A stretch of 64,000 nt of DNA from assembly GCA_963556255.1 (NCBI GenBank), contig OY744608.1, forward strand, positions 4,898,367 to 4,962,366. Reading direction: 5' to 3'. Positions 45,456-57,330 of the stretch are shown here, piece after piece (position 1 is the first letter of the stretch; every line of letters starts with the position of its first letter). The DNA is from Allolobophora icterica. Taxonomy: Eukaryota; Annelida; Clitellata; Crassiclitellata; Lumbricidae. The notes under the pieces were generated by a model. The model did no database searches. It was not told where the DNA came from and saw only the letters and a list, made by a program, of their open reading frames with translations. The position numbers and the translations under genes were made by a program.

Positions 45456-45931
45456 TGTGAACTGTGTTTTGTGTACAGTCTTGCAGTGCGAGATATTGGC
45501 GTATATATTTAGTGCGCTTACTTTAGTTTCACGTGTATATGTATATATGATAGATGTATAACGTTTAGTCTTAGTGACACGCGCGGCCGGCCGATATCGG
45601 CAGCGGCGCGCTATATGTATATTATTAGATTTCGCTTATGCGCACAGAAGACAGGTGTGTCAAGAGGCGCGAAGAATTATGCTGACTAGAGAAGTTTGAA
45701 TTCGAGTTGTTCGCTGTAGTAGTGTGGCTGACTAGTTGAGTTGTAATCGAATTGAGTTCTGTCTGTTTGTTTCTTATTAAACTGAAAAGATATTAAACTG
45801 TGTTGCTGATTAATTCAGGTTATACTTATACGTAGAATTAGTGTTCAAAAGGTGAACGTTAAATAGGCGTTAAGTACGAAGAGAACAAGGATTTAATCAG
45901 AAGGATTGTCAACGGAAGGATTGGGTTGACA
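45456..45931 (+). repeat. 3' LTR, 476 bp
   Basis: Same length as the 5' LTR. The only difference I see is gtacgaag versus gtagagag near 45866. Confidence 0.95.
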
Positions 45932-46946
<1,015 letters not shown>

Positions 46947-47095
46947 ATCCATCGTAGCATTCTCATCTCAGTTCTGTCCAGAAGTTCCTCCAACCTTCTC
47001 CTCAGCGTCCATGCTTCTGCTCCATAAATCAACGCCGGTCTCATCATTGTCTTTGTATGTCTTTCCCTTAAGACGAACCGACGCACATGCATACA
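46947..47095 (-). pseudogene. RTE-like LINE C-terminal fragment
   Basis: Minus strand: RPALIYGAEAWTLRRRLEEL and LDRTEMRMLRWI, the 'YG.E.W' to 'EMRMLRW' block of RTE-like reverse transcriptases. It is cut by the CTGT array, so homology ends at 46947. Confidence 0.85.
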
Positions 47096-47309
47096 TTGCT
47101 ATCTGACAAATTAAACAAGTGGACATATAATTGTAAATAGTAGGCTATATAAGAGACAAAAGTAAAGGTAAGTTATCGGAAACAGTAAGGTAAAGTCCAG
47201 GTAAGTTTATCGGCTGCAAGCTTGTTGCTGCGCCGTTAGGATGTTAAAAATGCGCTACACGAATATATATATATATATATATATGTATATAAATTATATA
47301 TATATATAC

Positions 47310-47349
<40 letters not shown>

Positions 47350-48129
47350 TAAATTCGTAAATTACTTTATCAAACGTTATTTGTATTGTACATTGCCATT
47401 ACAATGTATTCCAGCGTAGTAACTGAAATTGCATTTGATGTGGCTACCTGTTAATGCTCCAACATCTGTCTTCATTTGTTGGACCCGGATGTTTCTTATT
47501 TTCCCTGCATTAACCAGGGGCGTCACTTTGCCCCATAGAGTGGTTGTAACCAATCCTTCTCCTCTTCCTCCCCTTTCTTCTCTCTCCCCTCTCCCACCTC
47601 CCTCCTTCCCCTTTATATAACAAGATGCATGATGGCACCGATTATGCAATCTACTACAATAAGTAAGTAAACAAACGTAAAAGCATGATCCATCAGCTTT
47701 GCGATATTTAAGTATGCAAGAATACACCGCCGTTAGTTGTCGTTGCTTGAACTTGTCGCCAAAAAATATTCAGCCCTGGGGAAAAAGCGGTGGTGACTTT
47801 CACCGTCATTTTTTAAAGTGGAGGTGACCAGACACAAGCGTCGCAAATTCCAGTTAGGTCCATGGTATTAACTGGAGATTTGACTTGATTCCCATTTAAT
47901 TGAAAAGCCTGAACCTATATATACAGAGACGAGAGAGTTCCTCGAACTTCGATGCATTTCTCGTCTTGGGTCGTATCGTCTAAAACAGACTTGTCTCCGT
48001 AATCAACTAGTTTGGAAGTAGTTGAGCATGATATTGCATTATATTGTATTGTACTGCGGTAAAGGATTTAAAAATAACTGAGTATTCTCCAGTATATATG
48101 TGTTTCAAGAGCTTTGTTGTTAGAAGTTG
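47096..48129. other. Noncoding stretch
   Basis: AT tracts at 47263-47345. 'caggggcgtcac' at 47516 looks like a hAT end with no partner, followed by a pyrimidine-rich tract (47555-47612). No gene. Confidence 0.4.
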
Positions 48130-48500
48130 GAATGAAATTCATAGTTCTCGTGTTGGAAGTAACAAGAATTCTTAGAGTTTTGGCGTTGGAACTTGGAATT
48201 TAGAAGAATTCTTAGAGTTTTGGTGTTGGAACTTGGAATTTAGAAGAATTCTCAGAGTTTTGGTGTTGGAACTTGGAATTTAGAAGAATTCTTAGAGTTT
48301 TGGTGTTGGAACTTGGAATTTAGAAGAATTCTTAGAGTTTTGGTGTTGGAACTTGGAATTTAGAAGAATTCTTAGGGTTTTGGTGTTTGAACTTTGAAGT
48401 TAGACAGAATTCCTCAAATTTTGCTGTTAGATGTTGGAATGAATCTTTTTAGTTTTGAAGCTGAAAGTTGGAATGAATTCTTAGAGTTCTGATATTGCAA
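48130..48500. repeat. 40-bp minisatellite
   Basis: Units starting aacttggaatttagaag at 48190, 48230, 48270, 48310 and 48350 are almost identical; degenerate copies extend on both sides. Confidence 0.9.
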
Positions 48501-48744
48501 TGAACTCTTAAAGACCGGTGTTCAAAGTATAATATCTTTCTGAATCTATGGATTGTTATTCCCACTACGATCAACACCGAATCAAACAAAATCATCAGAT
48601 AAAGAGTCGTATTGTTCACGTATCATCGCTTCTCTGAATGACTATGCAGCAATGAATTTTTGCATAAAATAATAAAATAAATGGTAAATGTATGACATAG
48701 CGTAGCATTATCGAACATTCTAATAGCGCCCACATTATAAAGCC

Positions 48745-49050
48745 GTTCAGGTGTAATCCCCAGCCTGACAGCATAGTCTGTTCTTGTCTTGAACCGAGGA
48801 TTGGCTTCATCACCGACAATTTGCCTCTCGTCTCCCTCAGTAACTGATCCAATCAGTCCATGACTTATTTTTATCAGTCCGTGTAACTCTAGGTCTTCCT
48901 TGACCTCTTGTTCTTGGAATTGTGCCTTAGACAATCTCTTTCTCCAGGCAATATCCAATATTCCGCAGCACATGCCCGAAATAGAATCCGAGCGTGCTGC
49001 TTTCCACTCCAGCAGTCTTCAACGCCCACTCATCTGTCTTTTCTCCACAC
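48745..49050 (-). pseudogene. RTE-like LINE C-terminal fragment
   Basis: Minus-strand frames give FGHVLRNIGYCLEKEIV and, after a shift, RTRGQGRPRVTRTDKNKSWT, the 'GH..R' and 'GRP...W.D.I..W' block at the end of RTE-like proteins. Related pieces are at 7571-8010 and 53915-54250. Confidence 0.7.
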
Positions 49051-49271
49051 GAACGTACCTGCAATTACAAGCTAAAGGTAAAAAATGCGACGTTAAGATT
49101 TCTTTATACGTCTCAATAGAAAATTCTCATAGGAGTAGGTTGGAGATCAAAGCATGCATAAGCGATTGTAATTGTATTCTGACATTTATGAAGCGCCACT
49201 TCAAGAAAAACTCATCAGTGACGCTCCAGGACTGAATCAGTGAAATTATTGTTGAATAATACAGACTTCAG

Positions 49272-49445
49272 CAGGGCCGTCTATCCCCCCCCCATGTCAT
49301 TGGAGCAACTTCCCATTTCCCCCTCTTCTTCCCCTCCCCTTCCTTTCCCCCTAAAATGGTGGCACACACGCGGACAGATCTCACCCCCCCCATATTTCTT
49401 GGATGGAGCATTTGCTCCAAGGTTTCTATGGTGTAGACGCCCCTG
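49272..49445. mobile_element. hAT-like MITE, 174 bp, TSD gacttcag
   Basis: Termini are cagggccgtctat and, inverted, caggggcgtctac. 8-bp duplications gacttcag at 49264-49271 and 49446-49453. The interior is C-rich and noncoding. Confidence 0.9.
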
Positions 49446-50224
49446 GACTTCAGGCGCTTTCGAAACTGTGGAAGGGACAAACTGAGGAGCTCAAGCCTCA
49501 GCTTTCGAGAAATGCGATTCCAGCTGATGGGCCCAATATAGGCAATGTTTCTGGATTGTACTGCACGAACTTTTAAAATAGACTGAATAACCTCACAACA
49601 TACTTCTTCCCTGTCACATACGTTTACTCAATTCGCTTTGTTTAACTCTCACACGCCGGCATTTACTGAGGTGAGCTGTTTGCGGTTACGTGAGTACGGC
49701 TTACACCTAATACGTTTCTGCCAGCATTCGACTGTATATTATCCTTTGTGACGTTTCAGTCGTTTTCAAATCGACCCGGTTGCGTGACAATATACATAGC
49801 GACAAGCATATGCCGATATTGCCTGATCTCTCGTCAGATATACACAAGTAGCGGTTCTTAATTGAATTCGTTTTATCTGCCAGCATCAGAGACCGGATGG
49901 ATGTCAGCCTTGAGGCCGCGAGTGATCATAGGCGCCAGGCACCTGCTGCTTTGAGGTAGAACTATCACTTAATGGAGACCGTCTGTCGCGGCGTCGTCCG
50001 ACAGTGTAAGCACTCAGGACCTTCTCGATCGGATCACGGCATTGGATAAATATGTCTGGAATCAGGGGTCGCGTGATTGGTTATGACGGGGAAATGGAGT
50101 GCGGGAGAGGGTGACAGCATCTGGGGGTCTTGTATGTGTCAGGTTAGAGGATGATGGGGGAATTTAACACAGAATAATATATAATCTAATAATTATACTT
50201 CGATTGGTTTGAGCTCTGTCTTTA

Positions 50225-50261
50225 GACACCTGTCAAACGCTGGCAACCAAAGCTATATAAG
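50225..50261 (+). promoter_or_regulatory. PSE-like/TATA module P20
   Basis: Box gacacctgtcaaacgc; TATATAAG at 50254, spacing 27. Isolated from other modules, yet the spacing is kept. Confidence 0.5.
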
Positions 50262-51222
50262 CATAGGCCAGCGTAGATGGAAAATCACGATGCACTGTAA
50301 GCGTATAATTATAATAATCCTATTTTACCGGTTTGTGTCTAGTACAATAATATTACTTGATTGTATTGATTAATTACTTATGTACAAATTTACCAATAAA
50401 AAATAACCTCATATCATAATTACATGTATGACAAATGTCAATCAAGCTTTTCGTTGTCTTAAAACTTGCTTTTATTCCCGAGGACTTTCGCACTGGGAGC
50501 GCCTCTGATTGGTGGGCACTGGGTAGAGGCAGTTTGTAAGTTATGAAATACAATACAATACAATAAAATTGAAGATTAAACTAACAGATTGAGAATCTTG
50601 GATGAAGTTGCAGCTCTCTTTTATTATCAAGTCTGCATATGTGATGGAGAAAGGTTTTTTCACTCCTAGAATAGCGGTATATGTTTTTTAAAATAAAATT
50701 GTTTGCTTATACTGATTATTAACTTCTTGAAAACATCAAACTAGAATAAGAATGACATGTCGCATAAACTTGTAATAAAAGTTTTCTTAAATTTAAATAA
50801 ATAGATTAAGAATGTCAAGTACATTAATAAGAATTTTCATCAAGAATCTTTTAACGTTTAATTGTTAATTTTGTATCAGATATAATCTTATCACAATTCA
50901 TATATCATAGAGGCCATTAGCTGTATTAGTTTATGTCGTTAAAAATTAATACTAATTACCTTGCAAAGTTCTGTTTTTAATAATGGTGTCTTTCGGACGC
51001 TACGAATTAATTTTCACTGCACTGCAGTATATGCTTTAAATTGCCGTTAGTGGCCTTTGAGGTCATACGACGAGGTTAAACCTTGGAATAATAATAAGAT
51101 GGAAAAGCATTAATAAGGCTGTTTTATGACAAAATAATTCCTGTCGGCATCAATGGCTTTTGTTGCCGTAATATGTCGATAAACTCTGGTACCGCGCAAC
51201 GATGGAAAAACTAAAATAATTA

Positions 51223-51257
51223 CACACCTTTTTAAAGTGAGATATATGCCTATAAGA
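51223..51257 (+). promoter_or_regulatory. PSE-like/TATA module P21
   Basis: Box cacacctttttaaagtg; TATAAG at 51251, spacing 26. A GTCGATAAAC-type short repeat ends about 45 bp upstream. Confidence 0.45.
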
Positions 51258-51621
51258 TAAAGGAGAAGCGCAGTCTTAGTGTTATGTGTTTCATGCTCAG
51301 TCGATGATGTAGGTCTTCCCTGTATTATGACGTTACGAACGGTGAAACTGTTGAAAATAATTTATGTCTACGTCATTGACTCTGGTAGCCATAAGATGTT
51401 AAACTGTAAACAGGCCCGTAGCCAGTATGAGGCAAGACGAGGCGAGTGCCTCGTCGTAATTCTGAAGACGAGGCAAGATGAGGCAACCTCTCCCTCTCTG
51501 CCTCGTCTTACTTCAACACGATAATTAAGATATCGTGTGAAGAATAATAGAGTATTGTAATCTCTTCTACAGACACATTTGCCTCCTCCAGCACTGACTC
51601 ACCCCCTTGTATCATCCCTGC

Positions 51622-51990
51622 TCCTAATGAAAATGCGACCGTACGTTACTAACCAGAATAACGTACGCGTACCGTACGTACGTTATCGAAAAAATAACGT
51701 AGGCCTACGCGTACTTAAAAATGTCACAAGTTTATTTGATCATTCTCAAAGAACCTCAATATAACTAAAGTCTTGTAATGTCCGCGTACCGTACGCGTAC
51801 GTAAAAAATGATCAGTTTAGCTCTACAATATTAGTCTTCCCCTACGCAGGCCTAATTATTTACGAACGGTACCAAAGTTTAGTATTGCCAATAAAATGAC
51901 CACTGGCACTGACCATACTATAAAGTGTGCCGTAAAATCTTAATTCTTCATATTATACATTAGACAGATTATTAGTAATTTGAAATTTAA
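51622..51990. repeat. Direct repeat left copy (partner 54478-54870)
   Basis: About 88 percent identical. It contains alternating palindromic gtacgcgtaccgtacgtac stretches, then 'tttatttgatcattc' and 'accactggcactgaccat'. Confidence 0.9.
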
Positions 51991-53872
51991 GAGGAGGAAG
52001 AGAGCGAATGGAGGATAGGAGGAAGAGAGGGCATGGAGGGTAGGAGGAAGAGAGGAAATGGAGAGTAGGAGGAAGAGAGGGAATGGAGGGTAGGAGGAAA
52101 AGAGGGAATGGAGGGTTAAAGGAAGAGAGGGAATGGAGGGTAGGAGGAAGAGAGGGAATGGAGGGTAGGAGGAAGAGCTAAAGGGAATGGAGGGTAGGAT
52201 GAAGAGAGCGAATGGAGGGTAGGAGGAAGAGAGGAATGGAGGGTAGGAGGAAGAGAGGGAATGGGGGGTAGGAAGAAGAGAGCGAATGGAGGGTAGGAGG
52301 AAGAGAGGGAATGGAGGGTAAGAGGAAGAGAGGAATGGGGGTAGGAAGAAGAGAGCGAATGGAGGGTAGGAGGAAGAGAGGGAATGGAGGGTAGAGGAAG
52401 AGAGGAAATGGAGGGTTGGAGGAAGAGAGGAAATGGAGGGTTGGAGGAAGAGGGCGAATGGAGGGTTGGAGGAAGAGAGGAAATGGAGGGTAGGAAGAAG
52501 AGAACGAATGGAGGGTAGGAGGAAGATAGCGAATGGAGGGTAGGAGGAAGAGAGGGAATGGAGGGTAGGAGGAAGAGAGGAATGGAGGGTAGGAGGAAGA
52601 TAGCGAATGGAGGGTTGGAGGAAGAGAGGAAATGGAGGGTTGAAGGAAGAGAGGAAATGGAGGGTTGGAGGAAGAGAGGAAATGGAGGGTTGGAGGAAGA
52701 GAGGAAATGGTGGGTAGGAGGAAGAGAGGGAATGGAGGGTGGGAGGAAGAGAGGGAATGGAGGGTAGGAGGAAGAGAGGGAAAGGAGGGTTGGAGGAAGA
52801 GAGGGCATGGAGGGTTGGAGGAAGAGAGGAAATGGAGGGTTGGAGGAAGAGAGGGAATGGAGGGTTGGAGGAAGACAGGAAATGGAGGGTTGGAGGAAGA
52901 CAGGAAATGGAGGGTTGGAGGAAGAGAGGAAATGGAGGGTTGGAGGAAGAGAGGGAATGGAGGGTTGGAGGAAGAGAGGAAATGGAGGGCAGGAGGAAGA
53001 GAACGAATGGAGGGTAGGAGGAAGATAGCGAATGGAGGGTAGGAGGAAGAGAGGAATGGAGGGTAGGAGGAAGATAGCGAATGGAGGGTTGGAGGAAGAG
53101 AGGAAATGGAGGGTTGGAGGAAGAGAGGAAATGGAGGGTTGGAGGAAGAGAGGGAAAGGAGGGTTGGAGGAAGAGAGGAAATGGTGGGTAGGAGGAAGAG
53201 AGGGAATGGAGGGTGGGAGGAAGAGAGGGAATGGACGGTAGGAGGAAGAGAGGGAAAGGAGGGTTGGAGGAAGAGAGGAAATGGAGGGTTGGAGGAAGAG
53301 AGGAAATGGAGGGTTGGAGGAAGAGAGGGAATGGAGGGTTGGAGGAAGAGAGGAAATGGAGGGTTGGAGGTAGAGAGGGAATGGAGGGTTGGAGGAAGAG
53401 AGGAAATGGAGGGTTGGAGGTAGAGAGGAAATGGAGGATTGGAGGAAGAGAGGGAATGGAGGGTAGGAGGAAGAGAGGAAATGAAGGGTTGGAGGAAGAG
53501 AGGAAATGGAGGGTTGGAGGAAGAGAGGAAATGGAGGGTTGGAGGAAGAGAGGAAATGGAGGGTTGGAGGAAGAGAGGGAAAGGAGGGTTGGAGGAAGAG
53601 AGGAAATGGAGGGTTGGAGGAAGAGAGGAAATGGAGGGTTGGAGGAAGAGAGGAAATGGAGGATTGGAGGAAGAGAGGAAATGGAGGGTTGGAGGAAGAG
53701 AGGGAAAGGAGGGTTGGAGGAAGAGAGGAAATGGAGGGTTGGAGGAAGAGAGGAAATGGAGGGTTGGAGGAAGAGAGGAAATGGAGGATTGGAGGAAGAG
53801 AGGGAATGGAGGGTAGGAGGAAGAGAGGGAACGGAGGGTTGGAGGAAGAGAGGGAATGGAGGGTGGGAGAAG
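51991..53872. repeat. 25-bp purine-rich minisatellite, about 75 units
   Basis: Unit close to ggaagagaggaaatggaggg plus ttgga. The strand is almost all purine. 25 is not a multiple of 3, so units rotate through frames, and long open frames on both strands arise from the lack of stops in the unit. Not a gene and not a CRISPR array (no spacers). Confidence 0.97.
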
Positions 53873-53914
53873 GTTGGATCGGAATGAAGTCGGATTTGTA
53901 GGGTCAGTGCTTCT

Positions 53915-54250
53915 GTTTCTTGTCTTTAATCGTCCTCAATCCGACGATTGGCCACAGCATGAACAATTTTATTCCACCCACTTTTGTTTCCTGTCTCTTT
54001 CGATAATTGGGCGAATGATGATCCAGTCCTAGACTTTAAGTTATCAATCCATCCCATTTTAGATCTTCCCTGATTTGAGCTCTTAATCCAGGGATTGTGC
54101 CTTAGAAGGCTTAGATTATCTCCTCCAGACAATCTCCACTCTTCTCCAACACATGCCCGAAATATGAAGCTTCTTCTGCAGGATTAGTCTAAGGAGACTT
54201 ATTTCTACTCCAGTGGTCTTCAAAACCCACTCGCTTGTCTTCCTCGAAGT
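53915..54250 (-). pseudogene. RTE-like LINE C-terminal fragment
   Basis: The minus frame 54132-53926 ends GRSKMGWIDNLKSRTGSSFA and KSGWNKIVHAVANRRIED before a stop, the standard RTE-like C-terminus ('GRP...W.DNI..W', 'W..IVH.VANPR.ED'). Upstream frames are broken. It sits inside the 4.6-kb hAT-bordered element. Confidence 0.88.
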
Positions 54251-54477
54251 TCATGATTTCCCGAGGATCTGCTGCATATATTGCATTTCAGTGCGACTTC
54301 CTTCTATTTGACAACCTCTCAAGCTTCGACAATTGTTACATTATTATTGTGCTTGAGATTTCAAAGAATGTTCTTTACAATATCGAAAAAATAACTCTTG
54401 TAGGCCTACCGGTATATCTGTAGTTTGTGGCGCTTGATGTCATTGTGAGTAAAGCGCCACATTGTGACTTGAATCAA

Positions 54478-54870
54478 AGTGCGACCGTACGTTACTTACC
54501 GGAATAACGTACGCGTACCGTAAGTAGGCCTACGTTTAAAAAAATAACATATACGGTACACGTACCGGTACCGTAGGCGTACGTTATAAATGCCACAAGT
54601 TTATTTGATCATTCCCAAAGAACCTCAATATAACTATAGTCTTCTATAACGTACGCGTACCGCGCGCGTTCGTAACAAATGATCAGTTTAGCTCTACAAT
54701 ATTAGTCTCCCTGTAGGCTACGCAGGCCTAATTATTTACGAATGGTACCGAAGTTTAGTATTGCCAATAAAATGACCACTGGCACTGACCATCCTATAAA
54801 GTGTGCCGTAAAATCTTAATTATCTTCATATTATACATTAGACAGAATATTAGCAATTTGGAATTTAATA
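54478..54870. repeat. Direct repeat right copy
   Basis: See 51622-51990. The minisatellite and LINE fragment lie between the two copies. Confidence 0.9.
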
Positions 54871-55760
54871 GTTTAAAAGTAGAGATAATTGAACAGCCTG
54901 ATGTACGTATAGGGCCTACAATGGTTAAAATTGTTTACGACCGCGTCTGGCCTAAATAATATTATTTAGCTATCCCTGCTGACCTTTATGTGTACGAAGG
55001 GCCGAAGGCAATCTAGGCAACTACACGTATGGACCCGTCTATACAATTTCAAATCGTGATTTTGCCATCTTTCGTAAGTTCCAGTAATCGTAAGTAATTG
55101 TAATTATAACCGAACACTTTTGTAGCGTCACTCAGAGCAGCGGCCCTTTAAAAATTACCTATTTGTTTTTTTATCATAATTATTACGAGTTAAGTTTAAG
55201 AAATAACTTCAAATAAACTTGGATTAGAAGACTTAGTCGGCTACAGAACAAGATCATGATGAGTCGAGAACCTGTAAAACGACTACTTTTCTGTTTTGTT
55301 GTTGTCGAATATTAAGAACTAACTTTTCATTCTATTACATTACATCCTCTTGTGTAACATAACTTGTAGGCCTTATAGTGTTTGTTATAGAGTAAACTGA
55401 AATGTGTTAATACAATGTAGGCCTATTAACACATTTCAGTTGACTCTATAACAAGAGTTATATAATATCATCTTATACAAGTTAGAACAAGTTGAACAAC
55501 ACAATTATAGATTCCTACAAAAAAACCACAAAAATGTAATGTTCACTTCAAAAATTTGCTTCGGCTTAAGCCTTCAGGTATGATTATAATTGCAGACAGA
55601 CTTTTTTACACGCCATTCCAAAACATATTTAGGCATGAAAAATATGCTGCTTTTGTTGGCTTTAAATGTTCTACAACTCAAGTACGAGCATCTACAATAT
55701 AAACATTTTTTCGTTGGATAATACTCCCGAACCCTCACAGTTCTCACTTAAATCGAAGGG
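54871..55760. other. Noncoding part of the hAT-bordered element
   Basis: Includes an imperfect 28-bp inverted repeat, ttatagagt.aactgaaatg at about 55386 and its complement ending near 55453. No gene. Confidence 0.5.
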
Positions 55761-56021
55761 GCTGGGAAGGGTTTTGGAAGGGGAGGCAGGGAAAAGGGTG
55801 GGGACGGGGCGGAACGGGAAGGCAGGGGATGGGAAGGTAAAGTAAGTAAGTATATCCTTAATTAAGGTGAGGGAATGGGCAAAAAGAGAGGGGAGGTAAG
55901 GATAGGGAAGCGGAGGACGGAAGGGGAGGGACGGGACGTGGATGGGAGGGGGTTTGCCTCGTCTTGATTTTGCCTCTGGCTACGGGCCTGACTGTAAATA
56001 CTACCATCGAGATGGCAACAC

Positions 56022-56104
56022 TGCCAGGCAGTGTCAGTCCCAAGCCTGGACGAAGAAGGAGGGCAACGCTAATGATCTTTACTCTCGCAGCGTCATTTAA
56101 CAGA
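56022..56104 (+). repeat. 85-nt hairpin-type repeat
   Basis: Reads tgccaggcagtgtcagtccc to cgcagcgtcatttaacag. Confidence 0.65.
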
Positions 56105-56239
56105 AATAACTACCACTACTGATTGGTTACAGTGCTTATCTGGTAAAGCAGAGAGTACGGATTCTAAACTCCTACACTGAAAGTCTGAGACGGTTAATTT
56201 GTAGCGAGAAGACACGAGAGTTAAATACAGGCATAAAAA

Positions 56240-56495
56240 TAGTCGCTGTGGCTTTTGATTCGTAACCGTGCTGGACTGTGATTCGAGAGGTCGCGGGTTC
56301 AAATCCCAGCTAGGGCTAAATTTATTTCTGGATTTATACTCCACCTGCGCCCCCTAGCCAATACGGTTGTAGCGATTATACTGACCGTACACTGTCGGTG
56401 GGAAGATGAGACGGCGAGGGTTGAGGACTGACCACCCGCTCTCATATGCCGAGTCTAAGAAAACTGAAATCGTTGACACTTCAACGCCATGGCCG
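56240..56495 (+). repeat. Full-length tRNA-derived SINE
   Basis: The head 56246-56315 is tRNA-like. It has a good B box (gcgggttcaaatccc), an anticodon-arm-like gctggactgtgattcgag, and a worn A-box region. The body continues with 'ccgtacactgtcggtggg', 'gaggactgaccacccgc' and 'atgccgagtctaagaaaa'. It is the most complete copy of the family here. Confidence 0.75.
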
Positions 56496-56665
56496 CCAAT
56501 CCCCTTAGCATAATTAGAATATAATTTAAGTTACTGGGGATCAAGAGTTTAACGACATCTTTTGGAAACAAAGACCGTTGACGTCGACTGAAATTATTTT
56601 AAACAGTTCTGACCGTTCTAAAACTGACCGATGAGGAGACTAAATAATACAACAACGGCGTTGAA

Positions 56666-56699
56666 TATATAGCGTCGCTGAAACGATTTCTAAGGTGTT
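56666..56699 (-). promoter_or_regulatory. PSE-like/TATA module M15
   Basis: Minus strand: gaacaccttagaaatcg; TATATT starts at 56671, spacing 26. Confidence 0.45.
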
Positions 56700-56805
56700 C
56701 ATTCCTTATTGCATTCGTTATTATTCCAAAGTTTAACGTCGTCGTATAACATTAAAAGCCGTTGACGAAATATACATGTAAATCAAACGAGTGCTGTGAA
56801 ATGAG

Positions 56806-56840
56806 TTTATAGAATCCGTGACACTCTATTTAAAGGTGTC
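56806..56840 (-). promoter_or_regulatory. PSE-like/TATA module M16
   Basis: Minus strand: gacacctttaaatagag; TATAAA starts at 56811, spacing 27. Confidence 0.5.
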
Positions 56841-57089
56841 AGGACAGAACTTAACAATGTCATTAGTGGCCATAATTTAACGTTCATTTTTTAGCTACAA
56901 ATGATCTGTTCTTAAAGACATTTAACATGATAGAGACTAGCGCAGAGTGCACCTCTATAGGAATAATAAACTTAAATTTAAATTTAATAATCTTTGGAAT
57001 AATAATAATAATAATAATAAGTAAAGGGGTATTGTCAAATTTCAGTTGTATTGTATTGTATTAACGACATAATGTAATGCGCCTAATAA

Positions 57090-57330
57090 GTCTATGATAC
57101 ATGTTCTATGATAAGATTATATCTGATGCAAATTAAACAATATTTGACAGCAATTCTCATACACAAGAAATTTTAAATGTAAAAAGATTCTTGATGAACA
57201 TTCTTAATTAATATACATGAGATTCTCAATCTATTTATTTAAACCAAAAAAACTTTTATTACAAGTTTATAAGACACGTAATGTTTGCATGAGATTCCTA
57301 GTCTTCTTCTGAATTTTGAGGAAGTTATCA
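57090..57330. repeat. Inverted duplicate of 50700-50930
   Basis: Reverse complement shares 'aaacttgtaataaaagtttt', 'aaataaatagatt.agaat' and 'catcaagaatctttt' with 50700-50930. Confidence 0.7.

Larger units (their letters stand above)
39898..45931 (+). mobile_element. Gmr1-like Ty3/gypsy LTR retrotransposon with internal deletions
   Basis: A 6034-bp element: 476-bp LTRs (39898-40373, 45456-45931) starting TG and ending CA, a primer-binding region, gag-protease-partial integrase frame, RT-RNase H frame and a polypurine tract. Target duplication catac at 39893-39897 and 45932-45936, within CATA repeat. The integrase zinc finger lies upstream of RT, the order known from Gmr1 elements rather than ordinary Ty3/gypsy. 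The integrase catalytic core is mostly missing and gag-int and RT are in different frames. LTRs differ only at about three adjacent bases near 40308, so the insertion is recent. Confidence 0.95.
49454..51410. other. Noncoding stretch
   Basis: 50700-50930 is the inverted duplicate of 57090-57330 ('aaacttgtaataaaagtttt', 'ttgcatcagatataatctta'-type landmarks). Modules P20 and P21 are present, plus short-repeat copies at 51135 and 51375. No gene. Confidence 0.5.
51411..55990. mobile_element. Large hAT-bordered element, 4580 bp, TSD actgtaaa
   Basis: Both ends read CAGGCCCGTAGCCAG inward, continuing into related 'aagacgaggc' sequence. The 8-bp duplication actgtaaa is at 51403-51410 and 55991-55998. 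Contents: direct repeats 51622-51990 and 54478-54870, between them a 1.9-kb minisatellite and a LINE fragment, then a 28-bp-stem hairpin (55386-55453) and a G/A-rich tract (55760-55950). No transposase frame. Confidence 0.88.

Noticed and set aside
47880..47950. Additional promoter-like module (ctatatatac near 47923)
   Set aside because: The TATA-like sequence has no GACACC-type box at the fixed distance, so I did not count it.
51991..53872. CRISPR-like direct repeat array
   Set aside because: The repeats are contiguous with no spacers, and the context is eukaryotic.
52116..53901. Overlapping frames of 70-230 codons on both strands (EGWRKRGN- and SLPPTLHS-type repeats)
   Set aside because: The 25-bp unit is stop-free in several frames and rotates through phases. 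Frames in all phases overlap, which is expected from a minisatellite and not from a gene.
56246..56315. Functional tRNA gene
   Set aside because: A B box and anticodon-like arm are present, but the anticodon stem has mismatches, the A box is poor, and the sequence continues into the shared SINE body. It is a SINE head.
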